From: Synergistetes bacterium HGW-Synergistetes-1
GTDB lineage: Bacteria > Synergistota > Synergistia > Synergistales > Synergistaceae
NCBI GenBank assembly: GCA_002839185.1
Contig: PGXO01000004.1
Span: 186,001 to 250,000, forward strand
Length of the DNA stretch: 64,000 nt
Direction: 5' to 3'
Shown here piece by piece: positions 7,947 through 16,926 of the stretch. A program made the translations under genes and the position numbers. The notes beneath the pieces were generated by a model. The model did not search any database. It was not told the DNA's origin and saw nothing but the letters and a program-made list of their open reading frames with translations. The first letter of the stretch is position 1, and every line of letters starts with the position of its first letter.

Positions 7947-9833
7947 GTGTCTTTCCATGCCAGGTTTTTTTCAGCAATAATTCTTGTTTTCCTTTTGATA
8001 CTCACACCTGCATATGCAGCAGAAGAAAGCCTGACCTCCCCTGATATTCAGGAAACAACAGCAGATAAAGGAACGGAAAAGCTGCAGGAGGAACAAAAGA
8101 TACTGGCCCTTACAGGACCTGTTATTCTTGATATAAAGGTTCAAGGGAATGTCGAAGTCGTAACGGAGCACATGTTGAGCATAATAACCTCAAAAGTCGG
8201 AGAACCAGTCGACGAGGAGAAACTGCGAAAGGATGCAGAGGCCATCTTTGAGCTGGGGTTCTTTGTCGCTACAGATTACAAGGTAACGGACAAGCCAGAT
8301 GGGGTGGACGTACTCTTCACTGTGCAGGAAAACCCGGTCGTCAGCAAAATAAATTTTGAAGGCAACACAGTATATTCCAACGAAAAACTTGAAGAGATGA
8401 TATTCACAAAACCTGGAATGATCTTCAACAGGACGTTCTTTAGGAATGACCTTCAGAGGATAAAGGAGAAATATCAGGCAGACGGATATGTGATGGCAAA
8501 CGTGGCTGACGTAAGGATCGAAGGTACAGAGATAACAGTCGTTATTGTAGAACCAAAGATAAGCCAGATAGTCATCCAGGGCAACAAGATAACTAAAACG
8601 CATGTTGTCAGAAGATACCTCAAAATAAAAGAGGGTGAACTTTTCAATTCCAACAAACTCCGCTTATCTCTCAGCAGGCTCCAGGGCGTAGGCTTTTTCA
8701 GCGATGTCAACGTCAACTTTGAACCTGGCGATGACCCGAAGGATGTTATTATTATACTGACTGTTGAAGAGGCACGCACAGGAAAGTTAGGATTTAACAT
8801 TGCTTATGGCACACAGAGCGGGTTTGGCGGAGGACTGAGCTACGAAAACACCAACATTGGCGGTCGCGGTATGAAGCTTAGTGTTGGTTTTGACCTTGGC
8901 AACAGAGAAGAGTACTGGGCGAGTTATGAACAGCCTTACATGGGTGGAAAAGTCACTGCCTGGAAGGTGGGCGCATACAAGAGAGCCTGGACTGATCTAA
9001 GATACTATGTTGATAATAAAGAGCAATTCAGGTATGACAGGGACAAGGTAGGCGCTTTCTTTGGTTTTGGACGCAAGTTTAAAGAAGATTCGATCTACAA
9101 CTGGTATCTCTTGTTTGACTGGCATGAAGTTAAAAATGATCCTAAAAATCCGCCCGCAGGCTATGAAAAAAGCAATTGGGGCAATATCCCAATAGATAAA
9201 AAAGTTCCCCCGACAACAATTTTGGATGACCTCGGAGACGGAACATACTATTCTGCAACAGGATCGGTCCGCCGTCTTAACATTGATGAGTACCTGCCCT
9301 ACTCAAAGGGCGATGTTGAGACATTGAACATCCAGTATGGACAAGCTACTGTAGAAGGTGTTAACTACAACTTTTTCAAGTACTGGCTAGAAGCCAAATT
9401 TTACTTCCCGGTTGAAAAGCTATTCAAAGATTTCTTTGAGACCTCTTTCGGAGGAAATTCTGACAGGCCGGTAATGTTCGCAGCAAGAATAATTGCCGGA
9501 TCATCTTCAGGCGATGTCCCCTACGAAGAAATGTATACGGTGGGCGGAGACACAACATTGCGCGGTTACGACGATGATCGTTACCACGGAGAAGAGATGC
9601 TTTTAGGCAACTTTGAACTCAGGGTTCCTATGGATAAGAATTTCTCCCTGGTAGCTTTTTATGATATTGGACGTTCATGGAGAAAAGAGGGCGACACTGC
9701 AAGCTTCGGAAACGATATGGGATCATCTCCTGGATTTGGTGTCAGGATAAACACTCCACTAGGCAACCTCAGGCTTGACTATGCCACAGGCGATGAGGGC
9801 AGATTCCACTTTGGTTTCGGAGAGCTTTTCTAA
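7947..9833 (+). CDS. bamA: Outer membrane protein assembly factor BamA (Omp85 family)
   Basis: Inserts beta-barrel proteins into the outer membrane. 628 residues from a GTG start preceded by GAGGAGTGG. A signal peptide covers about 1-25 (RFFSAIILVFLLILTPAYA). Three POTRA-like modules follow (about 55-128, 129-205, 206-285: VILDIKVQGNVEV, KINFEGNTVYSNEKL, IVIQGNKITKTHVVRRYL), then the barrel from about 290. The loop-6 motif appears as TTLRGYDDD and the protein ends in Phe (FGFGELF), as outer-membrane barrels do. Proteobacterial BamA usually has five POTRA domains, so this is a short form. It heads the envelope cluster. Confidence 0.93.
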   Translation: MSFHARFFSAIILVFLLILTPAYAAEESLTSPDIQETTADKGTEKLQEEQKILALTGPVILDIKVQGNVEVVTEHMLSIITSKVGEPVDEEKLRKDAEAIFELGFFVATDYKVTDKPDGVDVLFTVQENPVVSKINFEGNTVYSNEKLEEMIFTKPGMIFNRTFFRNDLQRIKEKYQADGYVMANVADVRIEGTEITVVIVEPKISQIVIQGNKITKTHVVRRYLKIKEGELFNSNKLRLSLSRLQGVGFFSDVNVNFEPGDDPKDVIIILTVEEARTGKLGFNIAYGTQSGFGGGLSYENTNIGGRGMKLSVGFDLGNREEYWASYEQPYMGGKVTAWKVGAYKRAWTDLRYYVDNKEQFRYDRDKVGAFFGFGRKFKEDSIYNWYLLFDWHEVKNDPKNPPAGYEKSNWGNIPIDKKVPPTTILDDLGDGTYYSATGSVRRLNIDEYLPYSKGDVETLNIQYGQATVEGVNYNFFKYWLEAKFYFPVEKLFKDFFETSFGGNSDRPVMFAARIIAGSSSGDVPYEEMYTVGGDTTLRGYDDDRYHGEEMLLGNFELRVPMDKNFSLVAFYDIGRSWRKEGDTASFGNDMGSSPGFGVRINTPLGNLRLDYATGDEGRFHFGFGELF

Positions 9834-11085
9834 GCAAGACAAATATCTGTTTAAATCATGGGTTGCGGCCATCTTTATAGCCGCGACCCTTCTTATGTTT
9901 ACAGGCAGAGCCTTTGCATATTCTGTTGATGCAGATGGTGTGCCGGAATGGCTTTCTCTGATAATCGAAAGAAGCATATCTGCGGTTGCAGAACGGATGC
10001 CTGAGTCACAGTCGGACGAAAACGCAGAAAAAGTTATAGAAGTCATATCAGGGAAGCTCTTCGACGGGTACAAAGTTGATTCAGTCTCTATTAGCTCAGG
10101 TGTGATAAAAATAAGCCTGTCCCCTGAAAAAACTTCGGATAAATGGAGAGTCGAAGTCCAGACGCCTCAGATCCAGGACCCGCCGCTGCAATGGATCAAA
10201 GCAGATATTGCAGCAACAGAAAAGCTGCTCAACGAACTTATCCAGGGTCTTCCTGTCGAAGCCTTGAACTGGTGTGATGCCGGACTTAAAGAAGAAGTAA
10301 TAAAGATACTGTCCCCTGTCCTACCGGGCTGGAAACCGACACTTATGGTCCATTCTGAAAAAGAAGAATATATTATGAAGATCTCTCTTTCTCCTGAACT
10401 TCCTCTTGTGCTTGCAGTCAACCCGACGCTCACATCAAATTCCCTGCCAACGTTGCTGCACGAAGACCTGAGGGAAGACCTCATGGAAAGGTCCTCCCCT
10501 TTCATTGGACTCCCGGTAATCTGGGCTAAGCGACATGAAAAAGAGATAAATGTATGGACAGAGAGCTTTCTCCTGACAAGAGGAATAGTTGAAAGGACAT
10601 CAGCTGAACCAAAATCCTCTTTCTCTGCAGGGCAGGTATCACAGATGAAAGTCAATGTTGAGAGCAGACATTACACGATAGCTGCCTGGGCAGCTCTCTA
10701 CGCCGGTACACAGGACAAAACAGGAGAGATCGGCGTACACCTTGGCCGAAAACTGAAAACTTTTTCAAGATGGAACATGGAAATCTACGGAGAGGGCATA
10801 ATAGAGCTGCAGGATTGGGATCCCGAAGGCAGATTGGGACTTAGATGGTCTCCCTGGGGTGATGTATGGATAGGCGGAGAATGGTCAACAAAAGACAGCA
10901 TGTGGTGGGGGCGCATCAATATCGAACCAAGGATGCACAAGCCTTATGCCTGGTTGCGCTGGAGGGAAGACGGAGAATACAACGCCGCTATAGGTTACAA
11001 GGCGACTGAATATATTTCTTTTGAGCTTCACTATGACTCGCGTGACGAAGATTCAATCGGACTAAGGATGCTTGGAAATCTGTAG
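9781..11085 (+). CDS. Secreted or outer-membrane protein of unknown function
   Basis: 434 residues from the ATG at 9781, overlapping the end of bamA. A signal peptide lies at about 29-47 of this reading (WVAAIFIAATLLMFTGRAFA). The C-terminal 150 residues alternate aromatic and polar residues (RWNMEIYGEGIIELQDWD, DVWIGGEWSTKDSMWWGRIN, YISFELHYD), which suggests antiparallel beta strands, perhaps a small barrel. TTG codons at 9775 and 9811 are alternative starts; 9811 gives the more usual signal-peptide length and follows GAGGG. Overlap with bamA and position before lpxD suggest an envelope role. I do not recognise the family. Confidence 0.7.
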   Translation: MPQAMRADSTLVSESFSKQDKYLFKSWVAAIFIAATLLMFTGRAFAYSVDADGVPEWLSLIIERSISAVAERMPESQSDENAEKVIEVISGKLFDGYKVDSVSISSGVIKISLSPEKTSDKWRVEVQTPQIQDPPLQWIKADIAATEKLLNELIQGLPVEALNWCDAGLKEEVIKILSPVLPGWKPTLMVHSEKEEYIMKISLSPELPLVLAVNPTLTSNSLPTLLHEDLREDLMERSSPFIGLPVIWAKRHEKEINVWTESFLLTRGIVERTSAEPKSSFSAGQVSQMKVNVESRHYTIAAWAALYAGTQDKTGEIGVHLGRKLKTFSRWNMEIYGEGIIELQDWDPEGRLGLRWSPWGDVWIGGEWSTKDSMWWGRINIEPRMHKPYAWLRWREDGEYNAAIGYKATEYISFELHYDSRDEDSIGLRMLGNL

Positions 11086-11109
11086 CATTTTTGAAAGGAA
11101 CTGATCGTT

Positions 11110-12147
11110 ATGAGTATAGAAGGACTTACTTTGGCAAATATTGCAAATATGGTTAATGGTACGTTGAAGGGAGAAGGCGGTTACGTTGTGACCTCAATAT
11201 CGTCACCGGAAACCCCATGTTACGGCTCGATTTCTCCGCTGTGGGAAAAAAAACTGGTTTCACTTGCAAGCAATGAGGCTGTTTTGCTGACTAAATACGG
11301 CTGGATCCCAGAAAATGGACGGGGTGTGGAAGTTGAAGATCCCAGAAGAGCTTTGGTTACTCTTCTTGAATATTTTGACACAGAAAAAAAGAACTATTAT
11401 TCCTCTGTACACGAAACCGCAGTGATATCAGAAAACGCTGCTATAGGAAAGAATGTGATAATAGGCCCGGGATGTGTGGTTTCTGACCACTGCAGCATAG
11501 GTGACGGCTGTACTCTTGCAGGGAATGTCTGGGTGGGAAAACACGTTTCTATAGGTGATAATACATCGATAGAACCTGGCGTAGTAATATATGACAGATC
11601 TTACCTGGGCAGAAACTGCATAGTTCATGCAAACGCCGTGATCGGGTGTGAAGGATTTGGCTTTATGCCTGACTCAGAAAAAGGACTGCTTCGTATACCT
11701 CAGATAGGTACTACGGTGATAGAGGATGATGTAGAGATAGGCGTATGTTCAAGCATTGACAGAGCTACGTTCGGAGAGACAAAAATATCCAGGGGAACAA
11801 AGATAGACAGTCATGTGAAGATCGCCCATAACTGTACGGTCGGGGAATACTGCATCATTGTTGCACAGGCGGGGATAGCGGGAAGCAGCACGCTCGGGAA
11901 TGGCGTCACAATGGCAGCGCAGTCAGGAGTGGCTAATCACGCCAGGGTCGGGGATGGAGTCATTGCTGCAGGAAGGGCTGGCATAACAGAGGATATTCCT
12001 CCCGGATCAGTTGTGTCGGGTTTTCCGGCAATAGACCATAAAAAAGATCTCCGTCAGATTGCTGCAATCAGACAGCTCCCTGATACGATCAAAAATATCA
12101 AAAATATTGAAAAAAGACTTGATGAGCTGGAGTCTGAGAACAAGTAA
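11110..12147 (+). CDS. lpxD: UDP-3-O-(3-hydroxyacyl)glucosamine N-acyltransferase LpxD
   Basis: Third step of lipid A synthesis: transfers a 3-hydroxyacyl chain from ACP to the 2-amino group of UDP-3-O-acyl-glucosamine. 345 residues: an N-terminal uridine-binding domain (1-100), a left-handed beta-helix of hexapeptide repeats (about 105-320), and a C-terminal helix (KNIKNIEKRLDELE). His240 in KIAHNC is the expected catalytic base; GCEGFGFMPD is the typical LpxD loop. The stop TAA overlaps the ATG of lpxC (TAATG), indicating translational coupling. Confidence 0.95.
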   Translation: MSIEGLTLANIANMVNGTLKGEGGYVVTSISSPETPCYGSISPLWEKKLVSLASNEAVLLTKYGWIPENGRGVEVEDPRRALVTLLEYFDTEKKNYYSSVHETAVISENAAIGKNVIIGPGCVVSDHCSIGDGCTLAGNVWVGKHVSIGDNTSIEPGVVIYDRSYLGRNCIVHANAVIGCEGFGFMPDSEKGLLRIPQIGTTVIEDDVEIGVCSSIDRATFGETKISRGTKIDSHVKIAHNCTVGEYCIIVAQAGIAGSSTLGNGVTMAAQSGVANHARVGDGVIAAGRAGITEDIPPGSVVSGFPAIDHKKDLRQIAAIRQLPDTIKNIKNIEKRLDELESENK

Positions 12148-12965
12148 TGTCATTTACAATATCTGCACAAATAGAATTTACAGGAGTAGGACTGCATTCA
12201 GGAGATATCTCAACAGTCTTGGTCCACCCCTCTCAAAAAGAGGGTATTTATTTTTCCACCGAGAACGGACTTTTTCCTCTTACCTCGGCCCATGTAGAAG
12301 AGGACAGCAGGCTTACAGGATTCAGTCTTCCTGACGGGACCATAGTAAGGACAGCGGAGCATCTTCTGGCTGCTCTGACCGGGCTTGAGATCGACAGCGC
12401 GGTCATCTCGCTGACCGGGGAGGAAATACCTATCCTGGATGGAAGTCCGCACCCATTCGCCATGGCATTCTTAAAGGCGGGGATAACAGAATATGGGGAA
12501 AAGCCGAGAAAAAAAGCCCTCTCAGTTCCGATCGTCATAGATGACCCTTATAAAGACCGGGCGATAATGGCTCTTCCTTCGGAGAGACTTAAAGTCACCT
12601 ATGTGATAGACTATCCCGGTACTCCGGTGGGGACTCAAAGAGCATCATATATAATATCGCCGGACGTCTTTCTTGACAGGATATCAAAGGCCCGAACATT
12701 CGGACTGACCTCAGAGCTGGACTACTTGAAAAAGAGTGGTCTTGCTAAGGGCGGATCTCTGGAAAATGCTCTCATGTTCGATGAAAATGGCCTTTTGAAT
12801 GAAGATGGACTTCGTTTCCCTCTGGAGTGTGTAACGCATAAGATAAACGATCTTCTCGGGGACCTGGCTCTCTTAGGATCTATCCCGACCGCCCATTACA
12901 TTGGCATATGTGCCGGACATGATCTTCATGGAAGGCTTGTAAATAGAATAAAAAGGGTCATATAA
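12147..12965 (+). CDS. lpxC: UDP-3-O-acyl-N-acetylglucosamine deacetylase LpxC
   Basis: Zinc enzyme for the first committed step of lipid A synthesis. 272 residues, slightly shorter than the roughly 300 of enteric LpxC. TGVGLHSGD is the N-terminal signature. The zinc ligands are visible as His in AEHLLAAL (about residue 71) and His/Asp in HKINDLLGD (about 231-235); the substrate-loop string ILDGSPHPF is present. It overlaps lpxD by one base and precedes fabZ by 36 bases, in the same transcript. Confidence 0.95.
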   Translation: MSFTISAQIEFTGVGLHSGDISTVLVHPSQKEGIYFSTENGLFPLTSAHVEEDSRLTGFSLPDGTIVRTAEHLLAALTGLEIDSAVISLTGEEIPILDGSPHPFAMAFLKAGITEYGEKPRKKALSVPIVIDDPYKDRAIMALPSERLKVTYVIDYPGTPVGTQRASYIISPDVFLDRISKARTFGLTSELDYLKKSGLAKGGSLENALMFDENGLLNEDGLRFPLECVTHKINDLLGDLALLGSIPTAHYIGICAGHDLHGRLVNRIKRVI

Positions 12966-13001
12966 TTATTTGACCGAATCTTTTAACTGGAGGCATATAG
13001 G

Positions 13002-13472
13002 ATGAAATATGACATCAATAAAATATTGGAACTTCTGCCGCACCGTTATCCGTTTCTCCTGGTAGACAGGATCGAGGATCTGGTGCTGACAGACGATCTG
13101 GTAGAGGTGACAGGAATTAAAAATGTAACGATAAACGAACCGTTTTTTCAGGGGCACTTTCCCGACGAACCAGTAATGCCTGGAGTCCTTGTCATCGAAT
13201 CCATGGGTCAGGTAGCGGCTGTGCTGCTGAAGCTTTATACCGAGATCAAAGAAAACGAGCGCCGCCTGGTATATGTCACATCTATCGACAAAGTGAAATT
13301 TCGCAGGCCGGTGAAGCCCGGTGATCAGCTAAAAACAGTAGCTACTCTCGTAAAACGCAGGGGAAACAACTTCAAATTCAAGTTCAGGGCAACAATTGAC
13401 GGAGATCTGGCTGCCGAAGGTATGATGGGCTGTGTAGTCTCTTCAGGCCTTACCCTCAAACCCGAGGCATAG
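13002..13472 (+). CDS. fabZ: 3-hydroxyacyl-[ACP] dehydratase FabZ
   Basis: Dehydrates 3-hydroxyacyl-ACP in fatty acid elongation and so competes with LpxA and LpxD for the same acyl-ACP pool. 156 residues with a hot-dog fold. LLPHRYPFLLVDRI starts the family signature, and FFQGHFPDEPVMPGVL with the following IESMGQ holds the catalytic His (about 51) and Glu (about 65). TGGAGG precedes the ATG. Between lpxC and lpxA it occupies the position seen in many diderm genomes. Confidence 0.96.
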   Translation: MKYDINKILELLPHRYPFLLVDRIEDLVLTDDLVEVTGIKNVTINEPFFQGHFPDEPVMPGVLVIESMGQVAAVLLKLYTEIKENERRLVYVTSIDKVKFRRPVKPGDQLKTVATLVKRRGNNFKFKFRATIDGDLAAEGMMGCVVSSGLTLKPEA

Positions 13473-13478
13473 ACCGGA

Positions 13479-14306
13479 ATGAGCGTATATATCCATCCAA
13501 CCGCGATAGTATCTCCGAAAGCACAGCTTGGAGAAAACGTCAGGATAGGTCCATTCTGTATGGTGGATGACAAAGTGATATTGGGAGATGCGACTGAACT
13601 TAGGGCCTATGTCCACATATATAACTACACAGAAATGGGCTCAGGCTGCACAATCTTCGATCACACCGTCATAGGAGGAGAACCCCAGGATATCACCTTC
13701 AGGAATGAAGAGACCTGGGTTAGGATAGGCAATAACCTCATGTGCCGTGAGTATGTCACTATGAACAGGGCTGTCGGCGAAGGCCAGTCTACCACTGTGG
13801 GCGACAACTGTTTTATTATGGAAAATGTCCATCTTGCCCATAACGTTAAAATAGGACATGACTGCACCATAGCCAACAAATGCGGCTTTTCCGGACACAC
13901 ACATATAGGCGATTTTGTAGTGGTCGGCGGAATGGCAGGGTTTCATCAGTTCGTTCATGTCGGATCATACTGCATGATCGGAGGATTATCGAAGATAGTT
14001 CGGGATGTTCCTCCCTTTTGCCTGGCAGACGGAGCTCCTATCAGAGTCTATGACATAAACAGGGTAGGACTCAAACGCAGGGGGTTCGACTCCGAAACCA
14101 GAAGGCGCATAAGGGATATGTTCAGGATCCTCTATGATCCTGCACGCACTATCCGTGAAGGACTTAACGAGCTTGAGATAAAATATGGCTCGACTGCGGA
14201 AGGCAGGATAATACTTGACTTCGCATCTGAGTCGACAAGAGGACTTTCTCCCAGGATAAATCATGACTGGGACCGCAGGGATCCCGGAGAAAAGGACATT
14301 GATTAA
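13479..14306 (+). CDS. lpxA: UDP-N-acetylglucosamine acyltransferase LpxA
   Basis: First reaction of lipid A synthesis: 3-O-acylation of UDP-GlcNAc. 275 residues: hexapeptide-repeat beta-helix (about 1-190) and a C-terminal helical domain (GLKRRGFDSETRRRIRDMFR). HLAHNVKIGHDC (about 118-129) carries the catalytic His, and GGEPQDITF is the typical substrate strand. Only 6 bases separate it from fabZ; its end overlaps kdsC. Confidence 0.96.
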   Translation: MSVYIHPTAIVSPKAQLGENVRIGPFCMVDDKVILGDATELRAYVHIYNYTEMGSGCTIFDHTVIGGEPQDITFRNEETWVRIGNNLMCREYVTMNRAVGEGQSTTVGDNCFIMENVHLAHNVKIGHDCTIANKCGFSGHTHIGDFVVVGGMAGFHQFVHVGSYCMIGGLSKIVRDVPPFCLADGAPIRVYDINRVGLKRRGFDSETRRRIRDMFRILYDPARTIREGLNELEIKYGSTAEGRIILDFASESTRGLSPRINHDWDRRDPGEKDID

Positions 14307-14775
14307 GCTTTTTGCCTTTGACGTCGATGGGACCCTGACAGACGGGGGAGTCTACATGGATGGAAAAGGCGGGGAATTCAAACGCTTCGACATCCAGGAT
14401 GGTTACGGAATAAGAAAGCTCATCGACCTGGGTGTAAAAGTATTCTTTGTCAGTGGGCGTTACTCAGCTGCTACTCAGCAGAGAGCTGATGACTTAGGTA
14501 TCACAGGATGCATAAATGGAACAAGAGACAAGCTCGGTGTACTTAAAGCGCTTGCAGAAAATAACCGTATAACACGTGCAGAGATTGCTTTTGCGGGCGA
14601 CGACATTCCTGATGTAGAATGCATTAAATGGGCAGGCTTGGGGATAGCTGTGGCAAACGCTGTCCCGGAGGCTGTCAAGGCAGCTGACTGGAAGACAGAG
14701 AGCCCCGGCGGCAATGGAGCGATCCGTGAGTGCGCTGAGAAAATAATTGAAATCAACGAGGGCGAAAGTGAATAA
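14263..14775 (+). CDS. kdsC: 3-deoxy-D-manno-octulosonate 8-phosphate phosphatase KdsC
   Basis: HAD-family phosphatase releasing Kdo from Kdo-8-phosphate for the lipopolysaccharide core. 170 residues with FAFDVDGTLTDGGVYMD (motif I), FVSGRYSAA (motif II, Ser), and FAGDDIPD (motif IV). A compact enzyme with no cap domain, like KdsC. The ATG at 14263 gives a 44-base overlap with lpxA. A TTG at 14299 preceded by GGAGAAAAGGA gives MIKLFAFDVDG, which matches usual KdsC N-termini and may be the true start. Confidence 0.92.
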   Translation: MTGTAGIPEKRTLIKLFAFDVDGTLTDGGVYMDGKGGEFKRFDIQDGYGIRKLIDLGVKVFFVSGRYSAATQQRADDLGITGCINGTRDKLGVLKALAENNRITRAEIAFAGDDIPDVECIKWAGLGIAVANAVPEAVKAADWKTESPGGNGAIRECAEKIIEINEGESE

Positions 14776-15895
14776 TAATCTTTTTGATAAATATCTAAAA
14801 TTCAAAGCGCTTGACAGGTTTATCTTCGGTGAGCTTATTGGTCCTTTTTTCTTCGGACTGATGGCTTTCACTATAATCATGGTCGCCGGAGGACTCCTTT
14901 TCAGGATAGCAGATCTCATCATAAAGAATGGAGTTCCATTAGGCATAGTAGTTCGGCTTTTCCTCTATTATCTGCCTAAGATGGCGGCAACAGCTATACC
15001 CATGAGCTGTCTGCTTGCTGCGTTGCTTGGTTTCAACAAGCTATCGACTAATTCTGAGCTGGTAGCGCTCAAGTCATCCGGTATATCCTTTACCCGGATA
15101 ATCAAACCTGTAATTATCATGGCCTTTTTTGTCTCGATGGGAGCTTTCTTTATAAATGAAACGCTTGTCCCTATAAGTGAAAGGGCTGCAGCAAACGTGA
15201 TGGCTTACGAAGTTTTCAAACAATCTCCGCCTGTATTCAGGGATAAAGTATTCCTTAAAGAGGAATCAGGTGGGGAACTTAAGCGTGTTATATACGTAAA
15301 CAGGATAGATGTTAAAGATGGCAAGATGAGTGATGTAGTAGTCCAGGAATTTGAAAAAGGGCTTCTCAGCAGGCTGGTCTCCGCTAAAAAAGGCGAATGG
15401 ATAGACGGAAGCTGGTGGCTTGAAGAGGGCAAAGTCTTCGAGATAACTAAAGATAGCGATGTATCGCTCCTCTTCACGTTCGACAAACAGGCACTCCAGC
15501 TTGACCTCAACCCTGAAGAGGCAGCAAGAACAGCCAGGACTCCGGACGAAATGACATTAAATGAACTCTTACGTGAGATCAAAATGATGAAGCAGAAAGG
15601 CATGGATGTATCTAAGATATTGATGATACTCAACCTACGTTTTTCAGTCCCCTGGGCATGTCTGGTGCTGGCTATAGTTGGAGCGGCAGTGGGGAGCCGG
15701 CCTCAAAGGTCAAGTTCCGGTATGGGGCTTGGCTTGAGCGTTATCATAGTTTTTGTCTATTATGTCATCCTATCTTTCACACAGTCTTTAGGAGATGCCG
15801 GTTATCTGCATCCGGTATTTGCCGCATGGATAGCCAATATAGTCTTCCTCATCATAGGTGGCGGGCTGACGCTTAGAGCGAACAGGCTTGGGTGA
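14768..15895 (+). CDS. LptF/LptG (YjgP/YjgQ) family lipopolysaccharide export permease
   Basis: Inner-membrane permease of the Lpt transporter that extracts lipopolysaccharide and passes it to the periplasmic bridge. 375 residues from a GTG at 14768 preceded by GAGGG (a TTG at 14747 is possible). Three hydrophobic segments lie near the N-terminus (RFIFGELIGPFFFGLMAFTI and following), a periplasmic domain spans about 140-270, and three segments lie near the C-terminus. The string LVPISERAAANVMAYE is characteristic of the family. Its start overlaps the kdsC stop and its end overlaps birA. LptF and LptG cannot be separated by eye. Confidence 0.9.
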   Translation: MNNNLFDKYLKFKALDRFIFGELIGPFFFGLMAFTIIMVAGGLLFRIADLIIKNGVPLGIVVRLFLYYLPKMAATAIPMSCLLAALLGFNKLSTNSELVALKSSGISFTRIIKPVIIMAFFVSMGAFFINETLVPISERAAANVMAYEVFKQSPPVFRDKVFLKEESGGELKRVIYVNRIDVKDGKMSDVVVQEFEKGLLSRLVSAKKGEWIDGSWWLEEGKVFEITKDSDVSLLFTFDKQALQLDLNPEEAARTARTPDEMTLNELLREIKMMKQKGMDVSKILMILNLRFSVPWACLVLAIVGAAVGSRPQRSSSGMGLGLSVIIVFVYYVILSFTQSLGDAGYLHPVFAAWIANIVFLIIGGGLTLRANRLG

Positions 15896-16910
15896 TCTTT
15901 TGCCTGACAGCATTGATAGATCTACCAGCCGCTACAGGCTTTTGGAATATCTTGCAGCATCCGAGGGAGAGTTTGTTCCAGGTTCTGTCCTCGCGGAAAG
16001 GTTGGACTTTTCAAGGCAGGCTCTGTTCAAGCATATCTGTGCGCTTCGTGAAGAGGGTCTTGATATAAAATCTGTGCCTCAAAAGGGATATATGATAAAA
16101 AACATCAGCGAAACAGATTCCATGAGCCAGACACTGATGGATTTCCTTTTAAGGGATGATCCTTTGTTCAGCAAATCAATTTATTTTCCAACCATAACTT
16201 CTACACAACATGCCATAAAAAAGCTTGCCCAGCAGGATGCACCTGAGGGTATAGTTGCTATGGCTGATGAACAGACAGAAGGAAGAGGGAGAAGGGGACG
16301 CTCCTGGCATGCTCCCTCTTCGAAAAACCTGCTCTTTTCCGTCTTGCTCAGGCCTGAGCTCAGGCCTGGCGATGTACAGCTTCTTAACCTTGCTGCAGGG
16401 ATCGCGGTCAGATCAGTACTCAAAGACCAATACCAGGTCGATGCAAAACTCAAATGGCCCAACGATATCCTGGTGAACGGACGCAAGATATGCGGCATCC
16501 TCAGCGAGGCAGCGGGTGAACCGGACCGGATATACTATGCAGTTACAGGCATAGGCCTCAACGTGAATTTCACAGAGGAAGATATGAGTGAAGAGGTCAA
16601 AAATATAGCAACCTCGATCAATATTGAGAAAGGTCACACAGTTCCCAGGCCCCTTCTCCTTTCGCGCATCCTTCACAGCCTGTCGTCATACGTCCTGGAA
16701 CTGAAAAAATCTGACGGAAAAGAAAAACTCCTTTTCTCCTACAGAAAAGAGTGCGATACTATAGGCAGAGAGATCAGCGTTATGCAGGACGAAGAGAAGT
16801 TTACAGGCACTGCTCAGGGGATAACGGAGCAGGGAGCCCTTGTCGTAAAGGTCGGAGATAAAGAAAAAATTTTTGCCGCGGCAGATGTCACGCATCTTCG
16901 CATGAAATAG
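15888..16910 (+). CDS. birA: Bifunctional biotin operon repressor / biotin--[acetyl-CoA-carboxylase] ligase
   Basis: Activates biotin with ATP and attaches it to carrier proteins; the N-terminal helix-turn-helix allows repression of biotin genes. 340 residues: winged helix about 12-70 (VLAERLDFSRQALFKHICAL), ligase core with GRGRRGRSWHAPSSKNL (biotinyl-AMP loop) and LKWPNDILVNGRKICGIL (lysine motif), then a small C-terminal SH3-like domain. TTG start at 15888 overlapping the permease stop; a second TTG at 15900 is equally possible. It is the last gene of the envelope run before selD, 16 bases away. Confidence 0.95.
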   Translation: MGDLLPDSIDRSTSRYRLLEYLAASEGEFVPGSVLAERLDFSRQALFKHICALREEGLDIKSVPQKGYMIKNISETDSMSQTLMDFLLRDDPLFSKSIYFPTITSTQHAIKKLAQQDAPEGIVAMADEQTEGRGRRGRSWHAPSSKNLLFSVLLRPELRPGDVQLLNLAAGIAVRSVLKDQYQVDAKLKWPNDILVNGRKICGILSEAAGEPDRIYYAVTGIGLNVNFTEEDMSEEVKNIATSINIEKGHTVPRPLLLSRILHSLSSYVLELKKSDGKEKLLFSYRKECDTIGREISVMQDEEKFTGTAQGITEQGALVVKVGDKEKIFAAADVTHLRMK

Positions 16911-16926
16911 AAAGGAAGGGATCTGT

